Shown here: positions 7,474-16,127 of the stretch, piece after piece
Layout: each line of letters starts with the position of its first letter
Position numbering within the stretch: position 1 is the stretch's first letter
Source of the DNA: Patescibacteria group bacterium
GTDB lineage: Bacteria; Patescibacteriota; Minisyncoccia; Minisyncoccales; JANBVM01
Length of the DNA stretch: 43,805 nucleotides
NCBI GenBank assembly: GCA_024239015.1
Contig: JANBVM010000004.1
Location: 1 to 43,805 of the forward strand
Reading direction: 5' to 3'
Notes under the pieces: generated by a model
Database searches by the model: none
What the model was told of the DNA's origin: nothing
Seen by the model: the letters and a program-made list of their open reading frames with translations, nothing else
Position numbers and translations under genes: made by a program

Positions 7474-7794
7474 CTACAAAAAATCAACTTCTATAAACTT
7501 ACCATATTCCTTTCTGATAATTTCCTTAATCTCTTCTTTTTCTTTTAAATCTCTTATTTGTTCAATATCTATTTTGTCTCTATCAATGTTATTTTTGATA
7601 GAGCCAGCAACTAAAGCTAGATACCCCACAGAGATTTCATCTATTATGTATAGAGAGAACAAAACTTCCTTTTTGTTCGCAAAAAGCCTTGCATTCAGGA
7701 GATTAATTTCTACATCGTGTAATGTAAACGCATAATTCAGCATTTCATTTTCTATACATATCGGTTTGTCTATCCCTTCTATTTTGTATTTCAT
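7474..7794 (-). CDS. Hypothetical 106-residue acidic protein
   Basis: No family is recognised. The product appears cytoplasmic, with a beta-rich N-terminal half (KYKIEGIDKPICIENEMLNY, FSLYIIDEISVGYLALVAGS) and a charged helical C-terminus (IRDLKEKEEIKEIIRKEYG). The ATG at 7794 is preceded by a very strong ribosome site, AGGTGAGGTGA. That site is almost wholly buried in a long leader hairpin (7797-7842). A consensus promoter lies at 7885-7913. The gene therefore looks tightly and possibly conditionally translated. It is the second unit in a row of four single-gene units on this strand. Confidence 0.62.
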   Translation of the reverse strand: MKYKIEGIDKPICIENEMLNYAFTLHDVEINLLNARLFANKKEVLFSLYIIDEISVGYLALVAGSIKNNIDRDKIDIEQIRDLKEKEEIKEIIRKEYGKFIEVDFL

Positions 7795-7796
7795 TC

Positions 7797-7842
7797 ACCT
7801 CACCTAAGTATCTACCAAACTTGATAGACACTTCGGTAAGGT
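7797..7842 (-). promoter_or_regulatory. Leader hairpin masking the ribosome-binding site
   Basis: On the minus-strand RNA ACCUUACC-g-AAGUGUCUAUC pairs with GGUAGAUACUU-a-GGUGAGGU around a six-base loop. That gives 8 bp + 1x1 mismatch + 11 bp, with three G-U pairs. The 3' arm is the ribosome-binding site, two bases before the ATG at 7794. An RNA thermometer, a protein-binding autoregulatory site or another translational switch are all possible. Confidence 0.75.
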
Positions 7843-7884
7843 AAATCTTCCTTCCTAAATTTAAAAGAGCCAATTTATAATTAA

Positions 7885-7913
7885 TTTATAGATTCATATT
7901 GATAACTTGTCAA
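7885..7913 (-). promoter_or_regulatory. Promoter of the 106-residue gene
   Basis: Minus-strand TTGACA (7913-7908), exactly 17 bases, then TATAAA (7890-7885). This near-consensus sigma-70 site gives a leader of roughly 80 bases. Confidence 0.8.
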
Positions 7914-7928
7914 TAAGATTATAGAAGT

Positions 7929-7978
7929 AAAAAAAATCGGCTCTCTTCTTTTGCATTATAAATACATAGATGAGAGCC
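7929..7978 (-). terminator. Terminator of the 100-residue gene
   Basis: GGCTCTC (7939-7945) pairs with GAGAGCC (7972-7978), and a run of A on the left gives the U-tract. Sequence and layout match the terminator at 6933-6983, including the shared CTCTCTTCTTTT and ATAGATGAGAGC. Confidence 0.8.
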
Positions 7979-8011
7979 TTAGCTCTTGAAGAGGATTATT
8001 CTGTTTAAGAA

Positions 8012-8314
8012 TTAAGGCATTATTATATCAATGCCGTCGCTAATATCGATATCAGCCGGACTATACCATAAAGAATAACCCTTTTCCTTGTCCCATTCCT
8101 CCACCACCCTTGTGGTAGAATGAGCTCTTTTGATATCAACATAGAAATCCTCGATGAAGGGGTGTAAGTTAGAATAGTTTCTTTCAAGAGACTTCATCAT
8201 TTTTTCTGCTTCTTTTCCAGAGCTGAAAGTGGAATGAAACCTTTTTCCTTCTACTATTAGGATTAGATTTGTCAGTGTTTTAAACCCTCCAAAGTACCGC
8301 CCATAGGATAGCAC
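8012..8314 (-). CDS. Hypothetical 100-residue protein, start uncertain
   Basis: No family is recognised. The body has a beta strand (LTNLILIVEGKRF), a helix (GKEAEKMMKSLERNYSNLHPF) and strands FYVDIKRAHSTTRVVEEW and YSLWYSPADIDI, suggesting a small alpha/beta fold. The GTG at 8314 has no ribosome site and lies inside the promoter spacer. A good GGAGG at about 8288-8284 sits ten bases before an in-frame CTG (8275-8273). The true product may therefore be about 87 residues from a CTG start. The gene is the third of four single-gene units. Confidence 0.55.
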   Translation of the reverse strand: MLSYGRYFGGFKTLTNLILIVEGKRFHSTFSSGKEAEKMMKSLERNYSNLHPFIEDFYVDIKRAHSTTRVVEEWDKEKGYSLWYSPADIDISDGIDIIMP

Positions 8315-8332
8315 ACATTAATGATTCGTCAA
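8305..8332 (-). promoter_or_regulatory. Promoter of the 100-residue gene
   Basis: Minus-strand TTGACG (8332-8327), 16-base spacer, TATCCT (8310-8305). TTTGACGAATCATTA resembles the 7333-7361 promoter. It overlaps the apparent GTG start of the gene. Confidence 0.55.
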
Positions 8333-8345
8333 ATAAAAGAGGTAG

Positions 8346-8377
8346 AAATAAAAAAAGCCTCTATATTATTTTAGAGG
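8346..8377 (-). terminator. Terminator of the 142-residue gene
   Basis: CCTCTA (8358-8363) pairs with TAGAGG (8372-8377). The A-run at 8350-8356 supplies the U-tract on the minus strand. Confidence 0.7.
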
Positions 8378-8382
8378 ACATT

Positions 8383-8811
8383 TTACTTTGTAGGGACAAA
8401 TAATTCATATCCAGAATTTTCCAAAAGCTCAATCATTTCTTCCTCTAGGGATATCTGATCCTCAATCAAGTCTATAGATTCAAAATCTATACTATATATG
8501 CCCATGCTCTCGTTCTCTATTCTGGCTTTCTCACATTGTTCCCTTGTCCTCATAAGCTCTTGCCTTCTTTCTGCAAGATTTAGAAATAAAGACTCTACTA
8601 CGTCGGGGCTGACTACTTCCCAATTACGGTATTTCTTTATCAAGGCCTCCAGTTCCTCTTGGCTTACTCTAGATGCTTCGGAGAATGGGAGTCTAACCCC
8701 ACCCTCAACAGCACAGCCGTCTTTGAACTTTATTACAGCAATAGTTCTTTTTTCTTCATCTTTATGAATTAAGAATTCTTTTATTGTATCAAACTCAATA
8801 CTCTGGACCAT
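8383..8811 (-). CDS. Hypothetical 142-residue protein
   Basis: No family is recognised. It starts at ATG 8811 with the ribosome site TAGGAG eight bases upstream. The N-terminal half reads as beta strands (SIEFDTIKEFLIH, KRTIAVIKFKDGCAVEGGVRL), then the helix VSQEELEALIKKYRNWEVVSPDVVESLF, which resembles the end of the 95-residue protein at 6997. A charged helical region follows (LAERRQELMRTREQCEKA) and an acidic tail ends EEEMIELLENSGYELFVPTK. Its leader carries a long stem (8837-8848/8889-8900). It is the first and longest of the four minus-strand units. Confidence 0.6.
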   Translation of the reverse strand: MVQSIEFDTIKEFLIHKDEEKRTIAVIKFKDGCAVEGGVRLPFSEASRVSQEELEALIKKYRNWEVVSPDVVESLFLNLAERRQELMRTREQCEKARIENESMGIYSIDFESIDLIEDQISLEEEMIELLENSGYELFVPTK

Positions 8812-8836
8812 TGTTTATCTCCTACTATCTTGTGTC

Positions 8837-8900
8837 ATCACAGGATAGTAAACTTATCTACCAACAGCTTAATTGATAAACAAATTAGCTATCCCGTGAT
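8837..8900 (-). other. Long leader stem upstream of the 142-residue gene
   Basis: On the minus-strand RNA AUCACGGGAUAG pairs with CUAUCCUGUGAU over 12 bp with one G-U pair, closing a 40-base loop with weaker internal pairing (TTATC/GATAA). The ribosome site lies just downstream, so it is not directly masked. Confidence 0.55.
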
Positions 8901-8942
8901 TTTTCTCCCTCCCCTTCAGTTGAAAAAGACCGTTCTGTGTAT

Positions 8943-8971
8943 AATTAGAGCATACTGTAAAAACTTGTCAA
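8943..8971 (-). promoter_or_regulatory. Promoter of the 142-residue gene, divergent from the 9018 gene
   Basis: Minus-strand TTGACA (8971-8966) is followed after 16-17 bases by TCTAAT/CTAATT. A second TTGACA (plus strand, 8973-8978) and TAGAAT before ATG 9018 suggest an overlapping divergent promoter, with less certain spacing. Confidence 0.5.
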
Positions 8972-9017
8972 GTTGACATTTATCATATTAACAAAATTTT
9001 GATAGAATGAACTTAGT

Positions 9018-10295
9018 ATGAGTCAAAAAGCCTGGATAGTCGATGTTAATATGGGTTATGGCCACCAAAGAGCAGCTTATCCTTTGAAGAATTTAGCCCC
9101 AGGAGGTAAGGTTATTAGCGCCAACGATTATGGTGGAATTCCTGAAAGAGATAGAAGGGTTTGGGAGAACTCAAGGAAATTTTATGAATTTGTTTCAAAA
9201 TTTAAGAGACTGCCTTTAATCGGCGAGCCCTCTTTTTTCATTTTTGATCAATTCCAGAAAATCCTCAGCTTTTATCCCAGAAGAGATCTGTCTAAGCCGA
9301 ATCTTTATCTAAAAAGGATTTATTATTTATTTAAAAAAGGGTGGGGGAGACACTTAATCGAAAAATTAAAAGAAAATCCCCTGCCCTTAATTTCTACTTT
9401 CTTTGTTCCAGCTTTTATGGCAGAAGCCTTTGGTTACCCCGGAGAAATTTTTTGTGTTATTACTGATACTGACGTAGCCCGCCATTGGGCGCCCCTGAAC
9501 CCTTCTTTGAGTAAAATTAAATATTTAGCCCCCAACAATAGGGTGGTCGAAAGATTAAAGCTTTATGGGGTAAGGCCAGAAAATATCTTTTTAACTGGCT
9601 ATCCTTTGCCGCTTGAAAATCTTGGTACAGAAAATTTAGAAGTTTTAAAACAAGATTTGAATCATCGTCTTTTCAACCTCGACCCCAAAAAGAAATACTT
9701 TCAGAGATACCAGTCATTGATTGAAAAATATTTGGGTAATTTAACAAAAGAACCAGATCATCCCTTGACAATAACATTTGCTGTAGGGGGAGCTGGGGCT
9801 CAAAAAGAAATAGGGGTTAGGATTTTGAAGAGCTTGAAAAAAAGAATCGATAATAAAGAAGTTAAGATTATTTTGGTGGCTGGCATCAGAGAACCAGTCA
9901 AAGAATATTTTTTAAAAAATATCGAAAATTTAAATTTAAAAGATAATATCGAAATAGTTTTTAATAGTAAAATAGAGGATTATTTTAAAAGCTTTAATTC
10001 AGCTTTGAGAAAAACAGATATTTTATGGACCAAACCAAGCGAGTTGTCTTTTTATTCGGCTTTGGGTTTACCAATTATTATTGCTCCTACAATTGGCTCT
10101 CAAGAAGAATTTAATCAGAAATGGCTTTTGAAATTGGGCTCTGGTATTTTACAGCATAATCCAGACCACACTAATCAATGGCTTTTTGATTTGTTGGGAG
10201 AGGGTTCGTTTGCCGAGGCTGCGATGCAGGGGTTTGTTGAAGCTGAAAAGAGAGGAACGTTTAATATCCAAAAAATCATTTCTGAAATCAAATAA
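9018..10295 (+). CDS. GT-B glycosyltransferase, MurG/MGDG-synthase-like
   Basis: The protein has the look of a GT28-type nucleotide-sugar glycosyltransferase. The N-terminal domain begins AWIVDVNMGYGHQRAAYPL, like the GxGH loop of MGDG synthases and MurG. It continues through PLISTFFVPAFMAEA and FCVITDTDVARHWAPL (an acceptor-side motif). The C-terminal nucleotide-binding half has TITFAVGGAGAQKEIG (about 255-270) and LWTKPSELSFYSALGLPIIIAP (about 345-368). It is cytoplasmic or membrane-associated. The donor and acceptor are unknown; a glycolipid or cell-wall precursor is likely. It is followed two bases later by a glycoside hydrolase gene. Confidence 0.75.
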   Translation: MSQKAWIVDVNMGYGHQRAAYPLKNLAPGGKVISANDYGGIPERDRRVWENSRKFYEFVSKFKRLPLIGEPSFFIFDQFQKILSFYPRRDLSKPNLYLKRIYYLFKKGWGRHLIEKLKENPLPLISTFFVPAFMAEAFGYPGEIFCVITDTDVARHWAPLNPSLSKIKYLAPNNRVVERLKLYGVRPENIFLTGYPLPLENLGTENLEVLKQDLNHRLFNLDPKKKYFQRYQSLIEKYLGNLTKEPDHPLTITFAVGGAGAQKEIGVRILKSLKKRIDNKEVKIILVAGIREPVKEYFLKNIENLNLKDNIEIVFNSKIEDYFKSFNSALRKTDILWTKPSELSFYSALGLPIIIAPTIGSQEEFNQKWLLKLGSGILQHNPDHTNQWLFDLLGEGSFAEAAMQGFVEAEKRGTFNIQKIISEIK

Positions 10296-10297
10296 AA

Positions 10298-11287
10298 ATG
10301 AAAGTGAAATTTAAAACAGTTCTATTTCTGCTATTGGCTATTTTCTTGATTTTTGTGAGCTATTTTTTTATTGGTTCAGCCCCAAAAGCAGAGGAGATTA
10401 TTTTTGGAGTTAATTTTTCACAAAAACATTCTCAAAAATTAGTTTTAGATTGGAAAGAAAACTATTTGGCTTTATTAGATGACTTAAAAGTAAAAGATAT
10501 AAAATTACTGACTCATTGGGATTTAATTGAACCAGAAAAAGATATTTTTTACTTTGACGATTTAGATTGGCAAGTTGAAGAAGCAGAAAAAAGAAAAGCC
10601 AAGATTCTTTTAGTGATTGGCATGAAGACTGGCCGTTGGCCAGAGTGCCATATCCCAGGTTGGGCAACAAATCTAAACCGAGAACAACAACAAAAAAGAA
10701 TATTGAATTTAATTGAAACAATTGTTTTAAGATATCAGGATTCGTCATCAATAACTACTTGGGACGTAGAAAACGAGCCTCTCTTTCCCTTTGGTGAATG
10801 CCCCTGGATCGATAAGGATTTTTTAAAAGAAGAAATAAACTTAGTAAAATCGCTTGATCCAAAACGGCCAATCTTAATCTCAGACAGCGGTGAAGGTTCT
10901 TTTTGGATTCAAGCTGCAAAACTCGGCGACATAGTCGGAACAACTATGTACAGAAAGGTTTGGTTTCCTAAACCTGGTATTTATATTAATTATTACTTTC
11001 CCCCTGTTTTTTATTGGAGGAAAGTCCAGTTGATAGAAAAGATTTTTAAAAAAGAAGTAATCAATGTTGAACTTCAAGCAGAACCTTGGTGTCCATCATT
11101 GCTCTATGATTGTTCATTAGAAGAGCAGCAAAAAACAATGGATCTGGGACAATTTAGAGATAATATTGAGTTTGCAAAAAAAACCGGCCTTGATGAATTT
11201 TATTTGTGGGGAAGTGAATGGTGGTATTGGTTAAAAGAGAATCAGAACCAACCCGATATTTGGAAAGAGGCCAAAGGATTATTTTAA
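10298..11287 (+). CDS. Membrane-anchored clan GH-A-like glycoside hydrolase
   Basis: An N-terminal membrane segment (residues 7-26) is followed by a TIM-barrel glycosidase of about 300 residues. The features of clan GH-A are visible: a Trp-rich early strand (LLTHWDLIEPE), the acid/base region TWDVENEP with Glu160, and a second glutamate strand INVELQAEPW (Glu258 or Glu262) as candidate nucleophile. The C-terminal strand FYLWGSEWWYW fits the barrel's last strand. It would act outside the membrane on a glycan, perhaps the cell's own surface polysaccharide. It lies in a three-gene run with a GT-B and a GT2 enzyme. The exact GH family is not assigned. Confidence 0.78.
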   Translation: MKVKFKTVLFLLLAIFLIFVSYFFIGSAPKAEEIIFGVNFSQKHSQKLVLDWKENYLALLDDLKVKDIKLLTHWDLIEPEKDIFYFDDLDWQVEEAEKRKAKILLVIGMKTGRWPECHIPGWATNLNREQQQKRILNLIETIVLRYQDSSSITTWDVENEPLFPFGECPWIDKDFLKEEINLVKSLDPKRPILISDSGEGSFWIQAAKLGDIVGTTMYRKVWFPKPGIYINYYFPPVFYWRKVQLIEKIFKKEVINVELQAEPWCPSLLYDCSLEEQQKTMDLGQFRDNIEFAKKTGLDEFYLWGSEWWYWLKENQNQPDIWKEAKGLF

Positions 11288-11290
11288 TTT

Positions 11291-12004
11291 ATGTTGTTAA
11301 GTATTATTATTCCAGCTCTAAATGAAGAGAGATATCTTCCTTTGCTGTTAAAAAGCATTAAGAAACAGAGCTTTAAAGATTACGAAATAATTATTGCTGA
11401 CGCAGGTTCCGAGGATAATACAGTTGAATTAGCTGTTAGTTTTGGATGCAAGGTTGCCAAAGGCGGCTTGCCAGCTAGAGGAAGAAATGAAGGCGCTAAA
11501 ATTGCTAGAGGGAAGCTATTTTTGTTTACTGATTCAGACAACATTTTTTTGTCCGCTAACTTTTTACAAAATCTCATTAAAGAATTCAAAAAAAGAGACT
11601 TAGATTTAGCTTATTTCCCTATTTATGCTGATGGTGGCAAAATCGATAGATTAGTTTACGGAGCTTTTAATTTATGGACAAAATTGACCCAAAGATTTCT
11701 AGCTTATTCTACTAATAGTGTTTTAATAAAAAGAGAAATTCACCAAAAAATAGGTGGGTTTGATGAAGAAGTAAAGATAGCTGAAGACCAAGAATATGTC
11801 TGGAGGGCTAAAAAATACGGGAAGTTTGGTTTTATTGAAACGGAACCCGTTTTAACTTCTTCCCGCAGATATGAAAGAGAGGGAAGGATTAAAACTTATT
11901 TAAAGTATATTCTAGCTGGAATCTGGATGATCTTTTTCGGTCCAGTAAAATCGAATCTATTCAATCTATTCAAGGAATATTGGAAAAGACCCATTGAAAA
12001 GTAA
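11291..12004 (+). CDS. Family 2 glycosyltransferase
   Basis: This GT-A fold enzyme starts with the GT2 signature LLSIIIPALNEERYLPLLLKS. It has the EIIIADAGSEDNT strand and FLFTDSDN in place of the DxD metal motif. The acceptor-side motif ED is in KIAEDQEYVWRAKKYG (about 170). A C-terminal hydrophobic helix (KYILAGIWMIFFGPV) suggests membrane association. It is likely to transfer a sugar to a lipid-linked or surface glycan. It follows the glycoside hydrolase after three bases. Confidence 0.85.
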   Translation: MLLSIIIPALNEERYLPLLLKSIKKQSFKDYEIIIADAGSEDNTVELAVSFGCKVAKGGLPARGRNEGAKIARGKLFLFTDSDNIFLSANFLQNLIKEFKKRDLDLAYFPIYADGGKIDRLVYGAFNLWTKLTQRFLAYSTNSVLIKREIHQKIGGFDEEVKIAEDQEYVWRAKKYGKFGFIETEPVLTSSRRYEREGRIKTYLKYILAGIWMIFFGPVKSNLFNLFKEYWKRPIEK

Positions 12005-12029
12005 AAAAAACTGAGAGATAATACAACAT

Positions 12030-13355
12030 ATGATTGGCTATAATTTGCCAAAACTTAAATTGCCTAAATTGAAAAAATCAAAGGTAAGAATTCCTAAATT
12101 CTGGAGAGATAAATTATTTTGGCTTTTTACCCTAGTTATCTTCACCTCTTCTCTTTTTGGCTTTTTGGCCGGGACAATTTCTGGCAGTTTTTTCTATATT
12201 GAAATAGCTGGTTATTTAGAGAACCTGGGGCTTAGCACTGATCAATTAAGGTCTGGTAAAAGTGAGACTTATATTCCTCAAACTTCGCAAGAGCAGGCAG
12301 TTACCAGGGTGGTAAAAGAAAACTCAAAAGCAGTAGTGAGTATTATAATTAGCAAAGACCTTCCGATAATTGAAGAATATTATTATTCTCCCTTTGAGGA
12401 TTTCTTCGGAGATCCCCTTTTTGATATTAAAGTTCCGGGCTACCGTCAGAAAGGAGTGGAGAAAAAGGAGGTTGGCGGAGGCACAGGTTTTATCATATCT
12501 GAAGACGGAATGGTCCTCACCAATAAACACGTTGTCTTAGACAAAGAAGCTGATTATACTATTTTGACTTCAGATGGTAAGAGATTTTCAGCCCAGGTCT
12601 TAGCTAGAGACTTGGCTCAAGACATAGCCATATTGAAGATTAAACAAGAGATAATAAACGATGACCAGGGAGAGACAATTTTAAAGCCTTTTCCTAAGGT
12701 AAAACTAGGCGATTCCGATAAAATACAGATTGGGCAAACAGTAGTAGCTATTGGTAATGTTTTGGCAAGGTACCAAAATACTGTCTCTGTTGGAATCGTT
12801 TCTGGCTTGGGGAGAACCATTACAGCTTCAGGTGGAGGATTTTATGAAACCTTAGAGGATGTAATTCAGACAGATGCTGCCATAAACAGAGGAAATTCAG
12901 GCGGTCCCCTTTTAAATTTAAAAGGACAGGTAATAGGGATTAATACAGCAGTTGACATCCAAGGGCAAAATATTAGCTTTGCTATTCTTATTAACAAGGC
13001 CAAAAGAGGAATTGAGCAGGTTAAAACTTTAGGTAAAATAGTTTACCCATTTTTAGGAGTAAGATATGTTATCATTAACGAAAGCATTCAGAAAGATAAC
13101 AACTTGCCGGTAGATTATGGAGCCCTGATAGTGGGATCCCAGGGTCAAGCCGCTATTTTCCCAGACTCTGCCGCTGAAAAAGCAGGCCTGAAACAAGGAG
13201 ACATAATCTTGGAATTTAATGGAGAGAAGATCACCACTGAAAACAGCTTAGCAAAAATTATTATGAAATATGATCCAGGAGACGAAATTACTTTAAAGAT
13301 TCTAAGAGAGAAAGAAAAAACCATTAAAGTGGTTTTAGAGGGAAGGAGCGAATAG
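12030..13355 (+). CDS. HtrA/DegP-type serine protease with PDZ domain
   Basis: This membrane-anchored, extracytoplasmic quality-control protease is built in the usual order. A basic N-terminus and a transmembrane helix (about 30-55) come first. The trypsin-like domain has the full triad His167 (LTNKHVV), Asp198 (AQDIAIL) and Ser290 (RGNSGGPLL). One PDZ domain follows (about 345-435; AAEKAGLKQGDIILEFNGEKI). The 441-residue length is normal for a single-PDZ HtrA. It precedes ClpC and a catalytically dead relative, suggesting a local protein-quality cluster. Confidence 0.95.
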   Translation: MIGYNLPKLKLPKLKKSKVRIPKFWRDKLFWLFTLVIFTSSLFGFLAGTISGSFFYIEIAGYLENLGLSTDQLRSGKSETYIPQTSQEQAVTRVVKENSKAVVSIIISKDLPIIEEYYYSPFEDFFGDPLFDIKVPGYRQKGVEKKEVGGGTGFIISEDGMVLTNKHVVLDKEADYTILTSDGKRFSAQVLARDLAQDIAILKIKQEIINDDQGETILKPFPKVKLGDSDKIQIGQTVVAIGNVLARYQNTVSVGIVSGLGRTITASGGGFYETLEDVIQTDAAINRGNSGGPLLNLKGQVIGINTAVDIQGQNISFAILINKAKRGIEQVKTLGKIVYPFLGVRYVIINESIQKDNNLPVDYGALIVGSQGQAAIFPDSAAEKAGLKQGDIILEFNGEKITTENSLAKIIMKYDPGDEITLKILREKEKTIKVVLEGRSE

Positions 13356-13366
13356 TTCAAATTAAC

Positions 13367-13394
13367 TTGATTTTTTAAGAATTTATTGTAAAAT
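13367..13394 (+). promoter_or_regulatory. Promoter of clpC
   Basis: TTGATT (13367-13372), 16-base spacer, TAAAAT (13389-13394) lie just after the htrA stop. No heat-shock operator such as CIRCE was seen. Confidence 0.5.
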
Positions 13395-13410
13395 ATCAAT
13401 AAACAATAAT

Positions 13411-16119
13411 ATGAATGGAGGTCAATTTACTCACAAGGCCCAAGAGGCCATAATCTCAGCTCAAAAACTATCCAGAGATAAAGAACAGCAGCAGATCGAT
13501 GCTCTGCATCTACTTTATGCTTTACTAAACCAGGAGGAAAGCATTGTTTTGAATTTGCTGGAAAGGATAGGAGCAGATATTGAAGGATTGAAGAAAAAAA
13601 CAAAATTAGCCTTGGGTAAAATCTCAACAATAGTCACTCCTCAGACGCTTGGCCAGTTTTATTTAACACAAGATATGGCTAAAGTCTTAGATAATGCCAA
13701 AAAGGAGGCATCCCGTATGGGGGACGAATATATCTCAGTAGAGCATCTTTTTTTGGGCCTTTTGAATACCGACACCAAGGTCAAGGAAATTTTAGATAAA
13801 TCCACCTTTTTAAAACCTCAAACTAAGCCAGGTTCTTTGGAGTTTGGGAAATTGGACTATCAAACACTTTTGAAAGAGCTGGCTAAAATCAGGGGCGGAC
13901 AGAGAATTACTGACCCAAAACCTGAGACAAAGTATCAAGTGATTGAAAAATATGCTAGGAACCTAACTTCTTTGGCTAGAAAAGGAAAACTAGACCCAGT
14001 TATTGGCAGAGAGAATGAGATAAGGAGATTAATGCAGATTCTTTCTCGAAGGACAAAGAACAACCCGGTTTTAATTGGTGAGGCAGGGGTGGGTAAAACA
14101 GCTGTTGCTGAAAGCTTAGCCCAGAGAATTGTTTCTGGCCAGGTCCCAGAAAGCTTGAAAGAAAAAGAAATCATTGCTTTAGATCTGGGGTCTTTGGTGG
14201 CCGGGACAAGATATAGGGGAGAATTTGAAGACAGGGTAAAAGCCCTTTTACGAGAGATTAATAGGGCCAAAGGTCAATATATACTATTCATTGATGAATT
14301 GCATACTCTAGTTGGAGCTGGAGCTGCTGAGGGCGCAATTGATGCCTCCAGCTTGCTTAAACCGGCCCTAGCCAGAGGAGAGTTAAGAGCAATTGGAGCT
14401 ACCACCTTAAAAGAATACCAAAAGTATATTGAGAGAGACCAGGCTTTAGAAAGAAGGTTCCAGCCAATTTATGTTACAGAACCCTCAACTGAGGACACCA
14501 TATCGATTTTGAGAGGAATTAAGGAGAGATACGAGCTACATCATGGAATAAAGATAAAAGATGCAGCTTTGATTACCTGTGCCCAGCTGGCAGCCCGCTA
14601 TATAACTGACAGATTCCTGCCCGACAAAGCAGTTGACTTAATGGATGAGTCAATGTCAGCCCTTCGCTTGGAAATTGAATCAGAGCCCAGTCAGCTGGAG
14701 GATCTAAGGAAAGAAATTCAAAAACTAAAAATTGAAAAAGAAGCAATTAAAAGAGAAAAAGGAACTAAAAGAAGACAGAGCGTTATTGCCAGGCAACTCT
14801 CAGACCTTAGAGAGAAAGAGAAAACAATTAGAACTAAATGGCAAACAGAGAAAGAATTGATTTTTAAGATAAAAGATTTTAAAAAAGAAATAGATAAATC
14901 TCGCTTTGAAGCTGAAAAGGGAATAGCTTCAGCTGATTTGCAAAAAGTTGCTGAAATAAAATACGGGAAAATACCAACTCTTTTAAAAAACTTAAAAGCT
15001 GCTGAAAAGAATCTGACCAGGGTACAGAAAAAACATTCAATCTTAAAAGGAGAGGTTTCTGAGGAAGATGTGGCCAAAGTAGTTTCTAAATGGACTGGTA
15101 TTCCTATTACCAGGTTGCTAGAAGAGGAGATCAAAAAATTAGAGAAAATGGAAAATATTATCTCAAAGAGGGTGATTGGTCAGAAAGAGGCAGTCTTGGC
15201 TATTTCTAGTGCTATCCGAAGGGCCAGGGCCGGTATCTCAGAAGAAAACAGGCCCCTGGGTTCTTTTATGTTCTTGGGTCCAACCGGAGTAGGAAAGACC
15301 GAAACTGCCAAGGCTTTATCTGAGTTTTTATTCAACGATGAAAATGCTTTAATCCGCCTTGATATGTCAGAGTATATGGAAAGGCATGCTGTTTCTAAAA
15401 TGATAGGATCTCCCCCGGGTTACGTTGGTTATGACGAAGGCGGTCAGTTGACTGAAAAGATTAGGAGAAGACCATACAGCGTGGTGTTATTGGATGAGAT
15501 TGAAAAAGCTCATCCTGAAGTATTTAATATCCTGCTTCAGATTTTGGAAGACGGTAGATTAACCGATGCCAAGGGAAGGACAGCTTCTTTTAAAAACACA
15601 ACCTTAATTATGACCTCAAATGTTGGTTCTGACATCATCGCCAGAGAAGCTTCTCTGGGTTTTATTGAAGGAGACAAAGAAAAAAGCCAGAAAGAGAGTT
15701 TGAGAGATAAAGTTATGACTGCCCTAAGAGACAGCTTTAGGCCTGAGTTTTTGAACAGGATTGATGAAATAATCATATTTAACTATCTCTCAAAACCAGA
15801 GATAAGGAAGATAGTTGATTTGGAGCTTCAGAAAGTGACTAAAAGACTTTTGCAAAAAGGGATCGAAATTAAGGTCGAAAAAAGAGTCAGAGAACTTATT
15901 GCTAAAAAAGGCTTTGACCCTAATTTGGGAGCTAGACCCCTAAGAAGGGTAATACAAAAACAACTTTTAGATCCTCTTTCTTTGAAGATTGTTTCGGGAG
16001 AATTAAGAGAAGGAGACAGGATCTTAGTTAATTTAGAAAACAAAAACATAGTTTTTCTTGACCCAAAAGACTTACTCAAACTTAAAAGTAGGGTCAAGAA
16101 ACAGAAAGTTTCTGTTTAG
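13411..16119 (+). CDS. clpC: AAA+ unfoldase ClpC
   Basis: ClpC is a class-I Clp/Hsp100 ATPase that unfolds proteins and feeds them to ClpP in the cytoplasm. It has two N-terminal Clp_N repeats (about 1-150) and a first AAA domain with Walker A GEAGVGKT (223-230) and [14 protein letters not shown] coiled-coil middle region (about 430-560) and a second AAA domain with GPTGVGKT (about 623-630) and the C-terminal D2-small domain follow. A hydrophobic LGF tripeptide near residue 749 sits where ClpP-docking loops are found. The 902-residue length is close to ClpC and ClpB. clpP is not in the window. Confidence 0.94.
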   Translation: MNGGQFTHKAQEAIISAQKLSRDKEQQQIDALHLLYALLNQEESIVLNLLERIGADIEGLKKKTKLALGKISTIVTPQTLGQFYLTQDMAKVLDNAKKEASRMGDEYISVEHLFLGLLNTDTKVKEILDKSTFLKPQTKPGSLEFGKLDYQTLLKELAKIRGGQRITDPKPETKYQVIEKYARNLTSLARKGKLDPVIGRENEIRRLMQILSRRTKNNPVLIGEAGVGKTAVAESLAQRIVSGQVPESLKEKEIIALDLGSLVAGTRYRGEFEDRVKALLREINRAKGQYILFIDELHTLVGAGAAEGAIDASSLLKPALARGELRAIGATTLKEYQKYIERDQALERRFQPIYVTEPSTEDTISILRGIKERYELHHGIKIKDAALITCAQLAARYITDRFLPDKAVDLMDESMSALRLEIESEPSQLEDLRKEIQKLKIEKEAIKREKGTKRRQSVIARQLSDLREKEKTIRTKWQTEKELIFKIKDFKKEIDKSRFEAEKGIASADLQKVAEIKYGKIPTLLKNLKAAEKNLTRVQKKHSILKGEVSEEDVAKVVSKWTGIPITRLLEEEIKKLEKMENIISKRVIGQKEAVLAISSAIRRARAGISEENRPLGSFMFLGPTGVGKTETAKALSEFLFNDENALIRLDMSEYMERHAVSKMIGSPPGYVGYDEGGQLTEKIRRRPYSVVLLDEIEKAHPEVFNILLQILEDGRLTDAKGRTASFKNTTLIMTSNVGSDIIAREASLGFIEGDKEKSQKESLRDKVMTALRDSFRPEFLNRIDEIIIFNYLSKPEIRKIVDLELQKVTKRLLQKGIEIKVEKRVRELIAKKGFDPNLGARPLRRVIQKQLLDPLSLKIVSGELREGDRILVNLENKNIVFLDPKDLLKLKSRVKKQKVSV

Positions 16120-16127
16120 ACTTGAAT

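Noticed and set aside
6930-8975. True integron cassette array
   Set aside because: No integrase gene or attC-like site of the known kind was seen; only the single-gene-unit layout is supported.
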